In this document: positions 1 through 9,706 of the stretch, in pieces
Position numbering within the stretch: the stretch's first letter is position 1
Layout: every line of letters begins with the position of its first letter
Source of the DNA: Eubacterium nodatum ATCC 33099
Lineage (GTDB): Bacteria > Bacillota > Clostridia > Peptostreptococcales > Anaerovoracaceae
Direction of reading: 5' to 3'
NCBI GenBank assembly: GCA_000510425.1
Contig: AZKM01000019.1
Coordinates: 54,377 to 118,376, forward strand
DNA: 64,000 nucleotides
Translations under genes and position numbers: made by a program
The notes under the pieces: model-generated
What the model was told of the DNA's origin: nothing
The model's input: the letters and a program-made list of their open reading frames with translations, nothing else
Databases searched by the model: none

Positions 1-1
1 T

Positions 2-133
2 GAGCTTGATAAATTACAAGAAAAAAAGAATAGCCTTATGCAAGAGTATTCTTCCTCAAAATCCACTATGGACGAGCTTTATAAGATACGAAAAAATTAC
101 GGAATTTATATGGGTAAGGAGATGGAGAGATAA
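2..133 (+). CDS. C-terminal end of a probable relaxase (partial, enters from the left)
   Basis: An open frame runs from the window edge to a TAA at 131-133, encoding 43 residues that end YKIRKNYGIYMGKEMER. The charged helical tail followed by a YxxRxNYxxYMGKE-like ending resembles the C-termini of MobP-type relaxases of Firmicutes ICEs. That is recognition by eye only. It is one of very few plus-strand genes here, it is followed directly by a terminator, and it converges on the minus-strand SSB-like gene. It may be the missing tail of the broken relaxase at 62488-62967. It could equally be another coiled-coil protein. Confidence 0.5.
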   Translation, partial: ELDKLQEKKNSLMQEYSSSKSTMDELYKIRKNYGIYMGKEMER

Positions 134-150
134 TCTTTATCTCTTTTTTT
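126..150 (+). terminator. Intrinsic terminator after the plus-strand fragment
   Basis: A 7-bp stem (AGAGATA/TATCTCT) with a 5-nt loop is followed by seven T residues on the plus strand. The stem overlaps the stop codon of the partial plus-strand gene. Confidence 0.65.
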
Positions 151-152
151 CG

Positions 153-194
153 CAAATAAAAAAAGAGTCGGTGCAGTCCCAAGACCACACCGAC
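153..194 (-). terminator. Intrinsic terminator ending the element A transfer operon
   Basis: On the minus strand GTCGGTG and CACCGAC form a 7-bp GC-rich stem followed by a T-rich run. It lies just past the stop of the SSB-like gene at 202 and faces the plus-strand terminator at 126-150, so two transcription units converge here. Confidence 0.85.
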
Positions 195-201
195 CATAAG
201 T

Positions 202-861
202 TTATCTCTCAGCTTCTTTTGATGTTTCTTTCTTTTCTTTAGGCTTTTCCTTATCTTCAACCTGATATTTTTTGATAGCTCCAAGTACAGACTCTTTCTT
301 TTCTTCTTGCCCTTTCATCTGTTCTTTTGCCTTTAACAGTTTTGAAGAAAGTACCCTGATGTTGGTATGTTCTTTACCGTTGTCATCAACAGAAGTTCTG
401 ATTTGTCCAAAAAGCTTAACAAAATCTCCCTGCTTAAAGTCCTTTGGAATATCACTTTTTTCTCCATAAGCGGAACAATTATGATATACTTTATCTCCTT
501 CATCATTTTTTGAAACAACGGAGAAATTCGCCACCTTAAAGGTTTCTCCGTTCTTATTCTCCCTTTCAACTATATCGACCTTTCCTACAATATTTCCAAC
601 GATATTGACAAGGTTATCTTTTTCTGTCTGTACATAAGGCAGGTCTTTTATCTGCCCCTGTTCTCTTAATTCTTCAATCATATAGTCAAATTCCTCATGT
701 AGCAAATTAACGGTGTCATTGTCCATATAAGCGTCATATAGCTTGTCCAAAGCACTTTCATCATTGATGCCTTTTTCCATGCTTATAATCGCCTTTACAA
801 AGTCCTTGTGGTTATCATTTACCATATCTTCTATTTGATTTCTCATTGCTTTGTAATCCAT
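202..861 (-). CDS. SSB/OB-fold protein with N-terminal helical extension
   Basis: A 219-residue protein. Residues about 85-185 form an SSB-type OB-fold: VGNIVGKVDIV, then VANFSVVS, YHNCSAYGEKSD and FKQGDFVKLFGQIRT, the usual strand order of single-stranded DNA binding proteins. The first 80 or so residues are acidic and helical. The Lys/Glu-rich tail lacks the DxDxPF tip of chromosomal SSB. ATG at 861 is chosen because it follows AAAGGAGATAAAAAC; an in-frame start 18 bases upstream has no ribosome binding site. It is the last gene of element A's operon, directly after the large helicase/methylase, and probably coats transferred single strands or shields them during replication. Confidence 0.8.
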   Translation of the reverse strand: MDYKAMRNQIEDMVNDNHKDFVKAIISMEKGINDESALDKLYDAYMDNDTVNLLHEEFDYMIEELREQGQIKDLPYVQTEKDNLVNIVGNIVGKVDIVERENKNGETFKVANFSVVSKNDEGDKVYHNCSAYGEKSDIPKDFKQGDFVKLFGQIRTSVDDNGKEHTNIRVLSSKLLKAKEQMKGQEEKKESVLGAIKKYQVEDKEKPKEKKETSKEAER

Positions 862-903
862 GTTTTTATCTCCTTTCATGGCAAAAGGGAGATTGCCCTC
901 CCC

Positions 904-3900
904 TTATCTTAAAATTTCCTGTTCTTTTGTTTTTTGCTTTTCTTCTGTTTTACTTTCATTTTGATAGGCTCTTATCTGATCTAAAATAGACGGCTTATCC
1001 TCTGATTTTTGTGTGTTTTCTTCTTTGATATGAAAATTGTCCTCCACATCATAGGTTGACTCAAAATAATCACTGTCCTTAAAGTCATTATCATATCTAT
1101 CCGGAATACCGTCATTATCGAGGTCTTTTGCAAGTGGATCATAGAAGTTTCCTTCATCATCAATATCGAGTCCCATTGCTGCTCTTAAATCTTCGGAATC
1201 AACATAAACTAAATCACTAAAAGAGGACATTTCTATTTCATTTTTCATATTCTTTAGAGCTTCATTTTCTCCCTTATTTTCGTAATCAAAGCTCTCTGCT
1301 TTGATTGGCGTGTCATCAATATACTGAGTCCATGTCTTATCCTCTAAATTCAGTTCATACTGAATACCATGCCTTTCATCGGGTGTATTGGTATAGGCGA
1401 TGCCTATATGCTTCAAATCAGGGTACAAGGTATTAAATTCATCATAGCTATGATTTTCTTCGTACTCTCTATTACAGAAGTCAATGATTGCTCTTTTTAT
1501 ATCTTCTATAAGCGGATTATCATTTCTCTTTTCTTCCACTTCTCCCATATCAAGGAGCTTATTCAGTTCTGCAAGTCTTAATACCTTACCTTTCAGCTCA
1601 TCGGCTTTTTCAAAAGGCTTTTTTAATTCTTCTTTGGCATTTTCCAGTTGTTCCTTTGTGCTGATAAGTTTTTCTTCAAGTCTATTTAATTTCTCAGGCA
1701 TTTTCTCAATGGCATTATCCAGTCTTATGATATTACCGTCTGCACTTGTGCCAAGCTCTCCTGAATGCTTTGCAGCACCATTTAAGCTGAAATTATGCTC
1801 ATTGGTAAAGAAGTTATAACTGACCTCTAAATCCATATTTCTATACTTGCCTATCATCTTACTTTCATTGATTTTTACGGTCTTGATAGCTTCAAGTAGC
1901 TTTTCTCCTGCAATCTTTTTATCAAATATTCTCTCGTCTTTTATGGTAATCGAAGTAAACTTTTCCTCACCCTCTGCTTTAGGTTCTACATTTGCCATAT
2001 CTTTCTTTACAGCTTCAATGAGTTTTTCCGTCCTTGCGATTTCTTCCGGATAGTTTTTTGCGACCTTATCCTCTAACCTGTAACGATTGGACTTGAAGTT
2101 TGCTTCCAGCATTTTAAGTTTTGTAACTTCATTATCCAGATCCATCTTTTCCTTGATTTTTGGATCACCTGTTGCAAGAGCCTTTATCTCAGCGTAGTTA
2201 AGGGAGCTTTCGTCCACATCTTCCGCAACACGAACGGGAGTTTTTGAAGTCATAATCTGTGAAATGAATTTCTGCTTATTTTCTATGGTCTGCCAAAGGT
2301 ACGCATCAAAGGTATTCTCCGTTACATAACGATAGATATTAACCTCTTTATTTTCATTTCCCTGTCTTACAATTCTTCCTGCTCTCTGCTCTAAATCAGC
2401 AGGACGCCAAGGCACGTCCAAATCATGAAGTGCAATTAGCTTGTTTTGCACATTCGTACCTGCGCCCATTTTTTGTGTTGATCCCATGAGGATACGAATT
2501 TCTCCCTTACGCACTTTTGCAAAGAGTTCATCTTTCTGCTTGTCTGAGTTCGCTTCGTGAATAAAGGCTATTTCTTGTTTCGGAATTCCCATTGCAACAA
2601 GTTTTTCTCTAATATCATCATAGATATTAAACTCTCCATCGCCTTTCGGTGTGGACATATCGGAAAATAGAAGCTGTGTTGACCTATCATCTTTAGTCTT
2701 ATCCCAAATGGCAAACACATTTTTCACGCAGACATTGACCTTGCTGTCAGGATTATCGGGTAGTAGAGGATTGATTAAACGCTGGTCTAAGGCAAGTTTC
2801 TTACCGTCATTGGTGATTTTCAGCATATTATCCTCATCAGGCTCTACCGCTTTGTTTCTGACATCATCAGCTCTTTCAGATAGGCTCTTTAGGATTTCCT
2901 TTTGCTCTTCACTTGGCAAAGTCTTAATAACTTCATAGTGTGCTTCAGGTGTTGGAAGATTGAGCATATCCGCTGTTTGAATGTCAGCCACTTCTTTAAA
3001 CATACTCATTAGCTCAGGCAGATTATAAAACTTTGAAAATCTTGTCTTAACTCTATACCCCGTTCCCTCCGGAGAAAGCTCAAAAGCAGACTGCGTTTCT
3101 CCAAAAGTAGAAGCCCAAGAGTCAAAATGCTCCAAGTGATTTTTCTTTAGGTTTTCATACTGAAGATAACGCTGCATGGTATAAAGCTCTGTCATAGAGT
3201 TACTTACAGGCGTTCCTGTAGCAAAAACTATCCCTTTACCATTTGTCATTTCATCCATATATCTACACTTCATAAACATATCGGATGACTTAAATGCTTC
3301 AGACTGACCAATACCTGCTACATTCCTCATTTTTGTGTAGAGATAGAGATTTTTGTAATTGTGTGCTTCGTCGATAAATAGCTTATCTACGCCGAGTTCT
3401 TCAAAGGTAATAACATCATCTTTCTTAAAATCATCATTTAATTTTTCAAGTCTTGTTTCAAGTTTCTTCTTGGTCTTTTCAAGCTGTTTTACTGTAAAGT
3501 TCTGATTTCTATCATGCTTATATTCCTCCACATAGTTAATGATTTCATCAATCTGATCCTGAATATGTTTCTCCTGATATTCCTTACTCATAGGAATTTT
3601 TTCAAACTGCGTATGCCCGATGACAACGGCATCATACTCTCCTGTGGCAATTTTACCGATAAATCTTTTTCTGTTTTTCGGCTCAAAATCTTTCTTATCT
3701 GCCACCATAATATTAGCTGACGGATATAGCTGCATAAACTCTCTGCCGATTTGCCCTGTCAAGTGATTCGGAACGACAAAAAGAGATTTACTGCACATTC
3801 CAAGTCTTTTACTTTCCATTGCGGAAGCTACCATTTCAAAAGTCTTACCACTTCCCACTACATGGGCAAGCAGCGTATTTCCTCCGTACAGACTTCTTGC

Positions 3901-6900
3901 AATAGCATTTCTTTGATGAGATCTTAAATCAATTTCTGTGGTCATTCCCTCAAAAGAAAGGTTACTTCCGTCATATTCTCTGTTACGGATGGAGTTAAAA
4001 CGCTCATTATATAGCTTTACAAGCCTGTTTCTTCTTTCCTGATCACTAAATATCCAATTCTTAAATTCTTCTTTTAGAAGCTCCTGCTTCTGTCCTGCAA
4101 GAAGCGTTTCTTTTTTATTTAGCACAGAAGTTTTTGAGCCGTCCGAATTTACAATCTGGTCAAATACCTTTGTTTCTTTTAAATTTAGGGCATCTTCAAT
4201 CAGCTTATAGGCATTTACCCTTGATGTACCGTAGGTCATTTCAGCAAGGTCATTTCCTCTGTCCTTGCTTTTTCCCTCAATATTCCATTCGCTTGTGAGA
4301 TTTGAAAATTTAACCTTAATATCCCATCTTGCCCAGCCCGGAGTTTTCAGTGTTTCAAAGATAAACTTTTCAATATCTTTTATCGGTATCCAAGTTGCTC
4401 CAAGACGAACATTTATCTCACTTGCTTCAAGCTCCTTTGGTAAAACTTTGGTAAGCTCTGCCTTTTGGTATTCCAATCGGTTCATCTCATAGCTTATCAG
4501 TTCTTTTTCTTTGCCATCTTCCGCATATCCAAGATGAGGTAGTTCTCTTTCTGTTTGTCTAATTTTTGATAGATAACTGTCAACAATCGCAATCTTATCT
4601 CTGATATTTCCTGATAGGTACTCGTCTTTTGTTACATAACCATATTTATATGAATTGCTGCCATTTGCACAGGCAAAAGGTAAATCTCCATCTTCGAGAT
4701 TAAAGGATAACGGTCTATAAAAGTTTTGTTCTTCTCTAATATTTAAGTAGATTTCTCCCCTTAATTCTTCTATCAACGTTGGTCTGTCTTTTCCTGTAAG
4801 ACTTCCCATATAGTCAAAGTCCACATAACCTTTTTCAGACATAGATAGCACAAGAGCTTCAAGAGAAGTATCTACATGGTCGATTATCTTTGCCTTTGTG
4901 ATGGTTCTCTTACTGAAAATATCGCCATTTGCCTTAAAATTTTCTTCTTCATCAAGGATTTCTATGGAGGAAACAAGTGGGAAATTGCTATCCTCTTTTA
5001 AGGCTCTGGTATTGCTTAAATTATTTATAAAGCCATGCTTCTTTGAAAAGTTGTCATAGACTTCATTGAGCTTTTCTTGAGCTTTCTTTACCTCATCATC
5101 GGAATAGTCCTCTTTCTGCTTGTAGATAACATCTTTAAGGGCAGTATTCAGTTCAAGATAGTCCTTAATCTTTTCCTTATTTTTCTCCGTTACTTCTTTC
5201 TTTACGAAAAGTGAGTTTTCTCTGTAATAGACTTCACCATCAATAACGGTATAGGAAAAGTTTTTGACATCATCCGTTGCAGGAACTGAAGTAATTTCAT
5301 CATCTAAAAGCTCTATTTCTTCATAAGTTGATCCTTTGGATATTTCTTCACTTGCTTTTGTCAGAAGCTCTTTTAAGTCGGCATTTTCTTTCGGCAGGCA
5401 CGCAAGTGTGTTTCCAAATCTTCCTGAAACTTCACGCATTGTGCCGAGTACCTGTTCAGGATGATCGACAAAGTATTTATTATATACAAACCCCTTTTCA
5501 TCTTCAGCAAGGTGAATCCAGTCCTCATCCCTTTCTCTGATACTGTCCCTTTTCTTTAAAAAGATAATATCTGAAGTTACTTCTGTTCCGGCCACACCCT
5601 TAAAGGTGTCGTTCGGAAGTCTTATCGCTCCTAAAAACTCGGCTCTTGCTGCAAGATACCTTCTTACGCTTTCATCTTTTTTATCCATTGTTCCACTTGA
5701 TGTGATAAAGGCGATAATGCCGCCGTTACGAACCTTATCAATGGACTTAGCAAAGAAATAGTCGTGGATAAGGAAGTTGTTTTTGTTATACTCCCTGTCA
5801 TTTACCTTGTATTCTCCAAATGGAACATTACCGATAACCGCATCAAAGAAGTTATTGGAAAAAGAAGTTTCTTCCAGTCCTTTAATCTGCACTTCACTTT
5901 CAGGGTATAGTAGTTTTCCTATTCGACCGCTTACCGAGTCAAGTTCTACGCCATAAAACTTGGACTTATTCATTTCATCAGGGATATTGCCTATAAAGTT
6001 TCCGATGCCCATTGATGGCTCTAAAATGTTTCCCTGTTTAAATCCCATATCCGAAAGCGTCTTATATATTCCATCAATTATGGTTTTCGGTGTGTAAAAG
6101 CTCGTTAAAGTAGATTCTCTTGCAGCTTCATATTCTGCCTGCGATAAGTTCTCTTTTAGAAAGCTCCTCGCTTCTTTCCACTGTCCGCCTTTTTCTTCAT
6201 TAAACACTTCGGAAAGTCCGCCCCATCCTACATACTTTGCCAACACTTCCTGAGCTATAATATCAAGCTCTCGTTCTCCGCTTTCCACTCTGTTAAGCAT
6301 CGAGAGTGCTTCAAGGTTATTATTTAATCTCTCGCTTGGAGATAACTTTTCAGGGAGCGTTTCTTCTGTAATCTTGAAATTGTGAGCTTCATTTTTCTTT
6401 ATTTCTACTTCTTCAGTAGTCTGCTCAGACTTTTTATATGTCCGATTTTCAAATACTCTCTCAAGATTGCTTTCAAGACGATAAGGAATGACATCGGAGC
6501 CTGTTATCATACCGCCAAGATACTCTGCATTGTCCTTAACGGTTACCGTCTTTAGGTTATTTCCCATATCATCAAAGCGTGTAATGGTATAGTTTTTGTC
6601 CTTATATTTAATTTCATCTCCAACGATAAACGCAGGTCTTTCAGGGCTTACTTGTCTTAATAAATCTTCATTATCTATAAAAGCTACAATAGGGATTTGA
6701 TGGTTTCCACTTCTTACCGGATCAAGCCATAAATCATTTCTTCCTGTGATTTGGTTTTTAGCAATCTCCCTTACAGTATATTCTTCATGATTAAAATAGA
6801 CGGTATCGCCCTCTTTAACTGCAAATTCATCTGAAAGCCTTCCCTTTTCTTCGTTAAGCTCTACTTCTTCTCTTTCCTTCAGATAATCAAATAGTGTTTC

Positions 6901-9624
6901 CTGAACAGGTGTTACAGCTACTCTTTCTTCTACTTCTTCAGATATTTCAAGTTCTTCTTTATCTTCAAAGCTAAGTTCTCCGTTAAAGACTGATTGAAGC
7001 TCCTGTTCATCCATCTGCTTAATAAGTTCTGTATCTTTAAGCTCTCTAAAAGTCTTTGGAAAATCCTCTAAAATAAGCCTTTGGGCATTTAATTCTTTCA
7101 ATTCTTCAAGATTGAAATATCCCCATTCAGGTTCAATCCCAAGTACAAGTCCAAAGGCATCTCCACTTTCTCTATCGTATTCTGTCATATACCAAGTCCA
7201 ATTGCTTCTAAACGGAATGATATATGCAGCATGAACTTGCTTATCTGCTAAAGATACATCTTCCTGTGCATAAAGTTCAGGCACTCTTTTAAGCATTTCA
7301 TCGGTCATTAAGTTTTCAGGATCATCTTTAGAATAATATTGTGGTGCTTTTGATTCTTCTATCTCTGTCTTGCTCTCTATTTTCTTTTCTTCATACAGAT
7401 TTTTAGAAAGCAGCTCATCCATATGTTTTGCCACACTTGACCAAGTAAGAAATACATCACTGCAATTCTTCTTCTGTAATTTAAGTCCCTTAGCATCGTG
7501 CCATTCATCACTTCCCATTGCACCTGAAACAGCATGAGAGCTTCCTCCGATGCCATACTCATCTTTTAAGAAGTTAACTTTTTCTTGAAGTGTATGGTTT
7601 TCTTTGAAAAATTTTGTAATCCGCTCTTTTCCCTTATCTATTCCGCTTCCTCTTGACAGGGTAGCAAGAACTTCGTCATCTGTAATAAAGGGCTTTACTT
7701 TAGGAAATTCTGTCAGATTGGTACTATATTCCTTTCGTGGCAGCTCAAGTTCTTGCAACTTCTGATAAAGGCTATCTAACTTGTAATAGTGAAACCTTAA
7801 TACATTTCTGTTTTCTTTGTATCCTTCTAAAAACCTGCCATATTCTTTGATTGTTTCCTTTAGATATTCAGGATTTTTTAATGCCTCAGATAGTCTTTTC
7901 GTTTCTTCCGGAAAGCCACCACCTCTTTCTATAAAATCAAAATACCAATGTGCTTTTCCTTCTTCGCTTAAATCGTAATATAGATACCATAGGGATTTTG
8001 AAATTCTATCTCTTTCATAATCAAGTGCTTCAGAAATCTCTATATTTGTGACAAATCCTCCAGTTTCCAAAAGCTCATTTATTCTACTTGCTGCTTCATT
8101 CCAACTTAAAATTTGCGTATCATCTTCTCTTGCAGAAGTCCCGTAAGCTAAATGAATACCTTTATCCGAATACCAGGAAGATACTTCTCTTTCGTCAATG
8201 TAAAATCCATTTCCACCCCTAAAGGTATCTTTGAGGTATTCTCCCAATTCTCCATTACTTTTTCCTTTAGAAAACTCTGCAATAACAGGAAGTCTACTTC
8301 CATCGTGATTTCCTCCGTTAATAAGAACGGTATCTATATCCTTCTGAGTTAGTGGAATGGTAAGCCTCATTTGTCCGTAAGTATTTTCGGGTAAAGAAAA
8401 AGAAGCCTTATCAGCTTCTTTTAACTCTACATTAGTATTATCTTTTAAATTTCCACTACTTCCTTGATTGTCATTTCCTTCAGAGCTGAAATCATCGCCC
8501 CATACTGTGGATCGTTCTCGTCCTCTATCTTCCAAGCTGCCATCAATTTCGGTTTCTCTGTCCTCATAAATTCTATCGCCTGTTTCTGAATATCCATCAG
8601 GTGTCCTGTCAGTTTCTTCTCCTTGTATAGATCTACTAACATCTCGAAGTAGCTCTGCTCCTCGCTCTGTGAAAGAAACTCCAGCCTCATCACTGCGTAG
8701 GTCGGATTTGGATACTTCCTTATGAAGTCCGTCTCTTCCTCCAAGCTGTTTAGCGTATTCTCCCTGATTTTCTCTATTATCTCGTCTGTACTTTCCATTT
8801 CGGAGAACTCGCTCGTTTTCATTTCTTTTCTGATCATCTCGTCGAAGTACATTTTCTTCTACCTCCTCAATTTCTTCTCTAATCTTATTATATTCTGCTT
8901 CTTTACCTCTTAAAACCTCTTTATCAAGCTCTTTACTTTTCTGAATGGTTTCATCAATAATATTCACACTAATATCCGATACGGTTTCACCAAGACTCAT
9001 AAGAGATATACTATCAAGTCTTTGAAAATTTTCTCTTAAAAGTTCGTTATCCATCGGATAATCTAACTTAAATCTTGAAGCTACCGCATAGCTTACCGAG
9101 TCCCTTACAAACTTGGTAAATGATATTCTATCCTCATCCGCTACTCTAAGTTCATTCATTAAGGTATCTATTTTTTCATCACCGTAGAGTCTGCTTAAAG
9201 AAAAGATGTTTTCAAGTGTGCTTTCACTTTCCTCATAGCCCTCGCTTTTTATCATTTCCTTTAAGACATCTTGGTGGGCTTCTTTATCAAATCTCCAAAG
9301 ATTGACCTCGTTGACATCCCTGTTTTTTGAAACTGTCTGGCTTATATCAAAGATATAGTCCACCTTTTTATATGTGCCGTAGTCCTCTAAGATTGGAATA
9401 CCTTTCTGCCCTCGCATAACCGTTCGGTTAAAGCGTTCCCTCCAGTAGTCGAACTTGGCACAGGCTGTCGCTTCAGGATTTTTATCATATATACTTAATT
9501 GACTTCTAAAATCATACTTTTGATTGTTTCCGACAACTTTTAGGAGCTTCAGATATTCTGCTTCATTATACAAAACATCTTGTTTTATTAGCTCCAAAAT
9601 GTTATGAAAATCATTTATTCGCAT
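904..9624 (-). CDS. Giant ICE methylase-like/SNF2-type helicase protein (2906 aa)
   Basis: The domain order is typical of very large proteins of Tn1549-like ICEs. The N-terminal ~120 residues look like an ArdC/LtrC-type domain (CAKFDYWRERFNRTVMRGQKG). A disordered linker spans about 255-395. An N6-methylase-like domain follows near 1200-1270 (LEPSMGIGNF, GNVPFGEY). A superfamily 2 helicase core has Walker A VGSGKT near 1923, DEAH near 2085, ATGTPVSNS, and motif VI RAGRIVRQGN near 2417. A calcium-loop-like segment (DLDNDGIPDRYDNDFKDSD) is near residue 2840. NVPF in place of NPPF/Y makes catalysis uncertain, so it may only bind DNA. The ATG at 9624 follows AAGGAGGTAAAA. It may unwind or protect transferred DNA. 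A second ORF overlaps the linker (8445-8852). Element B has no counterpart. Confidence 0.85.
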   Translation of the reverse strand: MRINDFHNILELIKQDVLYNEAEYLKLLKVVGNNQKYDFRSQLSIYDKNPEATACAKFDYWRERFNRTVMRGQKGIPILEDYGTYKKVDYIFDISQTVSKNRDVNEVNLWRFDKEAHQDVLKEMIKSEGYEESESTLENIFSLSRLYGDEKIDTLMNELRVADEDRISFTKFVRDSVSYAVASRFKLDYPMDNELLRENFQRLDSISLMSLGETVSDISVNIIDETIQKSKELDKEVLRGKEAEYNKIREEIEEVEENVLRRDDQKRNENERVLRNGKYRRDNRENQGEYAKQLGGRDGLHKEVSKSDLRSDEAGVSFTERGAELLRDVSRSIQGEETDRTPDGYSETGDRIYEDRETEIDGSLEDRGRERSTVWGDDFSSEGNDNQGSSGNLKDNTNVELKEADKASFSLPENTYGQMRLTIPLTQKDIDTVLINGGNHDGSRLPVIAEFSKGKSNGELGEYLKDTFRGGNGFYIDEREVSSWYSDKGIHLAYGTSAREDDTQILSWNEAASRINELLETGGFVTNIEISEALDYERDRISKSLWYLYYDLSEEGKAHWYFDFIERGGGFPEETKRLSEALKNPEYLKETIKEYGRFLEGYKENRNVLRFHYYKLDSLYQKLQELELPRKEYSTNLTEFPKVKPFITDDEVLATLSRGSGIDKGKERITKFFKENHTLQEKVNFLKDEYGIGGSSHAVSGAMGSDEWHDAKGLKLQKKNCSDVFLTWSSVAKHMDELLSKNLYEEKKIESKTEIEESKAPQYYSKDDPENLMTDEMLKRVPELYAQEDVSLADKQVHAAYIIPFRSNWTWYMTEYDRESGDAFGLVLGIEPEWGYFNLEELKELNAQRLILEDFPKTFRELKDTELIKQMDEQELQSVFNGELSFEDKEELEISEEVEERVAVTPVQETLFDYLKEREEVELNEEKGRLSDEFAVKEGDTVYFNHEEYTVREIAKNQITGRNDLWLDPVRSGNHQIPIVAFIDNEDLLRQVSPERPAFIVGDEIKYKDKNYTITRFDDMGNNLKTVTVKDNAEYLGGMITGSDVIPYRLESNLERVFENRTYKKSEQTTEEVEIKKNEAHNFKITEETLPEKLSPSERLNNNLEALSMLNRVESGERELDIIAQEVLAKYVGWGGLSEVFNEEKGGQWKEARSFLKENLSQAEYEAARESTLTSFYTPKTIIDGIYKTLSDMGFKQGNILEPSMGIGNFIGNIPDEMNKSKFYGVELDSVSGRIGKLLYPESEVQIKGLEETSFSNNFFDAVIGNVPFGEYKVNDREYNKNNFLIHDYFFAKSIDKVRNGGIIAFITSSGTMDKKDESVRRYLAARAEFLGAIRLPNDTFKGVAGTEVTSDIIFLKKRDSIRERDEDWIHLAEDEKGFVYNKYFVDHPEQVLGTMREVSGRFGNTLACLPKENADLKELLTKASEEISKGSTYEEIELLDDEITSVPATDDVKNFSYTVIDGEVYYRENSLFVKKEVTEKNKEKIKDYLELNTALKDVIYKQKEDYSDDEVKKAQEKLNEVYDNFSKKHGFINNLSNTRALKEDSNFPLVSSIEILDEEENFKANGDIFSKRTITKAKIIDHVDTSLEALVLSMSEKGYVDFDYMGSLTGKDRPTLIEELRGEIYLNIREEQNFYRPLSFNLEDGDLPFACANGSNSYKYGYVTKDEYLSGNIRDKIAIVDSYLSKIRQTERELPHLGYAEDGKEKELISYEMNRLEYQKAELTKVLPKELEASEINVRLGATWIPIKDIEKFIFETLKTPGWARWDIKVKFSNLTSEWNIEGKSKDRGNDLAEMTYGTSRVNAYKLIEDALNLKETKVFDQIVNSDGSKTSVLNKKETLLAGQKQELLKEEFKNWIFSDQERRNRLVKLYNERFNSIRNREYDGSNLSFEGMTTEIDLRSHQRNAIARSLYGGNTLLAHVVGSGKTFEMVASAMESKRLGMCSKSLFVVPNHLTGQIGREFMQLYPSANIMVADKKDFEPKNRKRFIGKIATGEYDAVVIGHTQFEKIPMSKEYQEKHIQDQIDEIINYVEEYKHDRNQNFTVKQLEKTKKKLETRLEKLNDDFKKDDVITFEELGVDKLFIDEAHNYKNLYLYTKMRNVAGIGQSEAFKSSDMFMKCRYMDEMTNGKGIVFATGTPVSNSMTELYTMQRYLQYENLKKNHLEHFDSWASTFGETQSAFELSPEGTGYRVKTRFSKFYNLPELMSMFKEVADIQTADMLNLPTPEAHYEVIKTLPSEEQKEILKSLSERADDVRNKAVEPDEDNMLKITNDGKKLALDQRLINPLLPDNPDSKVNVCVKNVFAIWDKTKDDRSTQLLFSDMSTPKGDGEFNIYDDIREKLVAMGIPKQEIAFIHEANSDKQKDELFAKVRKGEIRILMGSTQKMGAGTNVQNKLIALHDLDVPWRPADLEQRAGRIVRQGNENKEVNIYRYVTENTFDAYLWQTIENKQKFISQIMTSKTPVRVAEDVDESSLNYAEIKALATGDPKIKEKMDLDNEVTKLKMLEANFKSNRYRLEDKVAKNYPEEIARTEKLIEAVKKDMANVEPKAEGEEKFTSITIKDERIFDKKIAGEKLLEAIKTVKINESKMIGKYRNMDLEVSYNFFTNEHNFSLNGAAKHSGELGTSADGNIIRLDNAIEKMPEKLNRLEEKLISTKEQLENAKEELKKPFEKADELKGKVLRLAELNKLLDMGEVEEKRNDNPLIEDIKRAIIDFCNREYEENHSYDEFNTLYPDLKHIGIAYTNTPDERHGIQYELNLEDKTWTQYIDDTPIKAESFDYENKGENEALKNMKNEIEMSSFSDLVYVDSEDLRAAMGLDIDDEGNFYDPLAKDLDNDGIPDRYDNDFKDSDYFESTYDVEDNFHIKEENTQKSEDKPSILDQIRAYQNESKTEEKQKTKEQEILR
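8445..8852 (-). CDS. Candidate overprinted gene inside the helicase linker (135 aa)
   Basis: The ORF lies on the same strand as the giant helicase gene but in another frame. The ATG at 8852 is preceded by GAGGAGGT at 8 bases, a better site than many real genes here. The product has a normal composition with Trp, Tyr and Phe and amphipathic spacing (YAVMRLEFL, SYFEMLVDLY, LTGHLMDIQKQAIEFM, AMISALKEMTIKEVV). In the helicase frame the same DNA encodes a disordered stretch rich in Asp, Arg, Asn and Gly, which suggests the inner frame is the constrained one. The HLxxIxxxA spacing vaguely recalls TnpV-type transposon proteins; this is a weak impression. Function unknown. Confidence 0.55.
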   Translation of the reverse strand: MYFDEMIRKEMKTSEFSEMESTDEIIEKIRENTLNSLEEETDFIRKYPNPTYAVMRLEFLSQSEEQSYFEMLVDLYKEKKLTGHLMDIQKQAIEFMRTEKPKLMAAWKIEDENDPQYGAMISALKEMTIKEVVEI

Positions 9625-9645
9625 TTTTACCTCCTTCTTTTTTCA

Positions 9646-9680
9646 AACAAAAAAGGCGGTTAGATTTTACTCTAATCACC
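9646..9680 (-). terminator. Terminator of the KilA-N gene
   Basis: On the minus strand GGTGATTAGA pairs with TCTAACCGCC (one mismatch, one wobble) across GTAAAA, followed by six T. It lies between the KilA-N gene and the helicase ribosome binding site, so the helicase gene needs readthrough or its own start signal. Confidence 0.8.
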
Positions 9681-9706
9681 TTCGCTATATACCAAATATT
9701 ATCACT

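Noticed and set aside
7377-7562. 61-codon same-strand alternative frame in the helicase gene
   Set aside because: Short, Met-rich and without an initiation signal; kept apart from the convincing case at 8445-8852.
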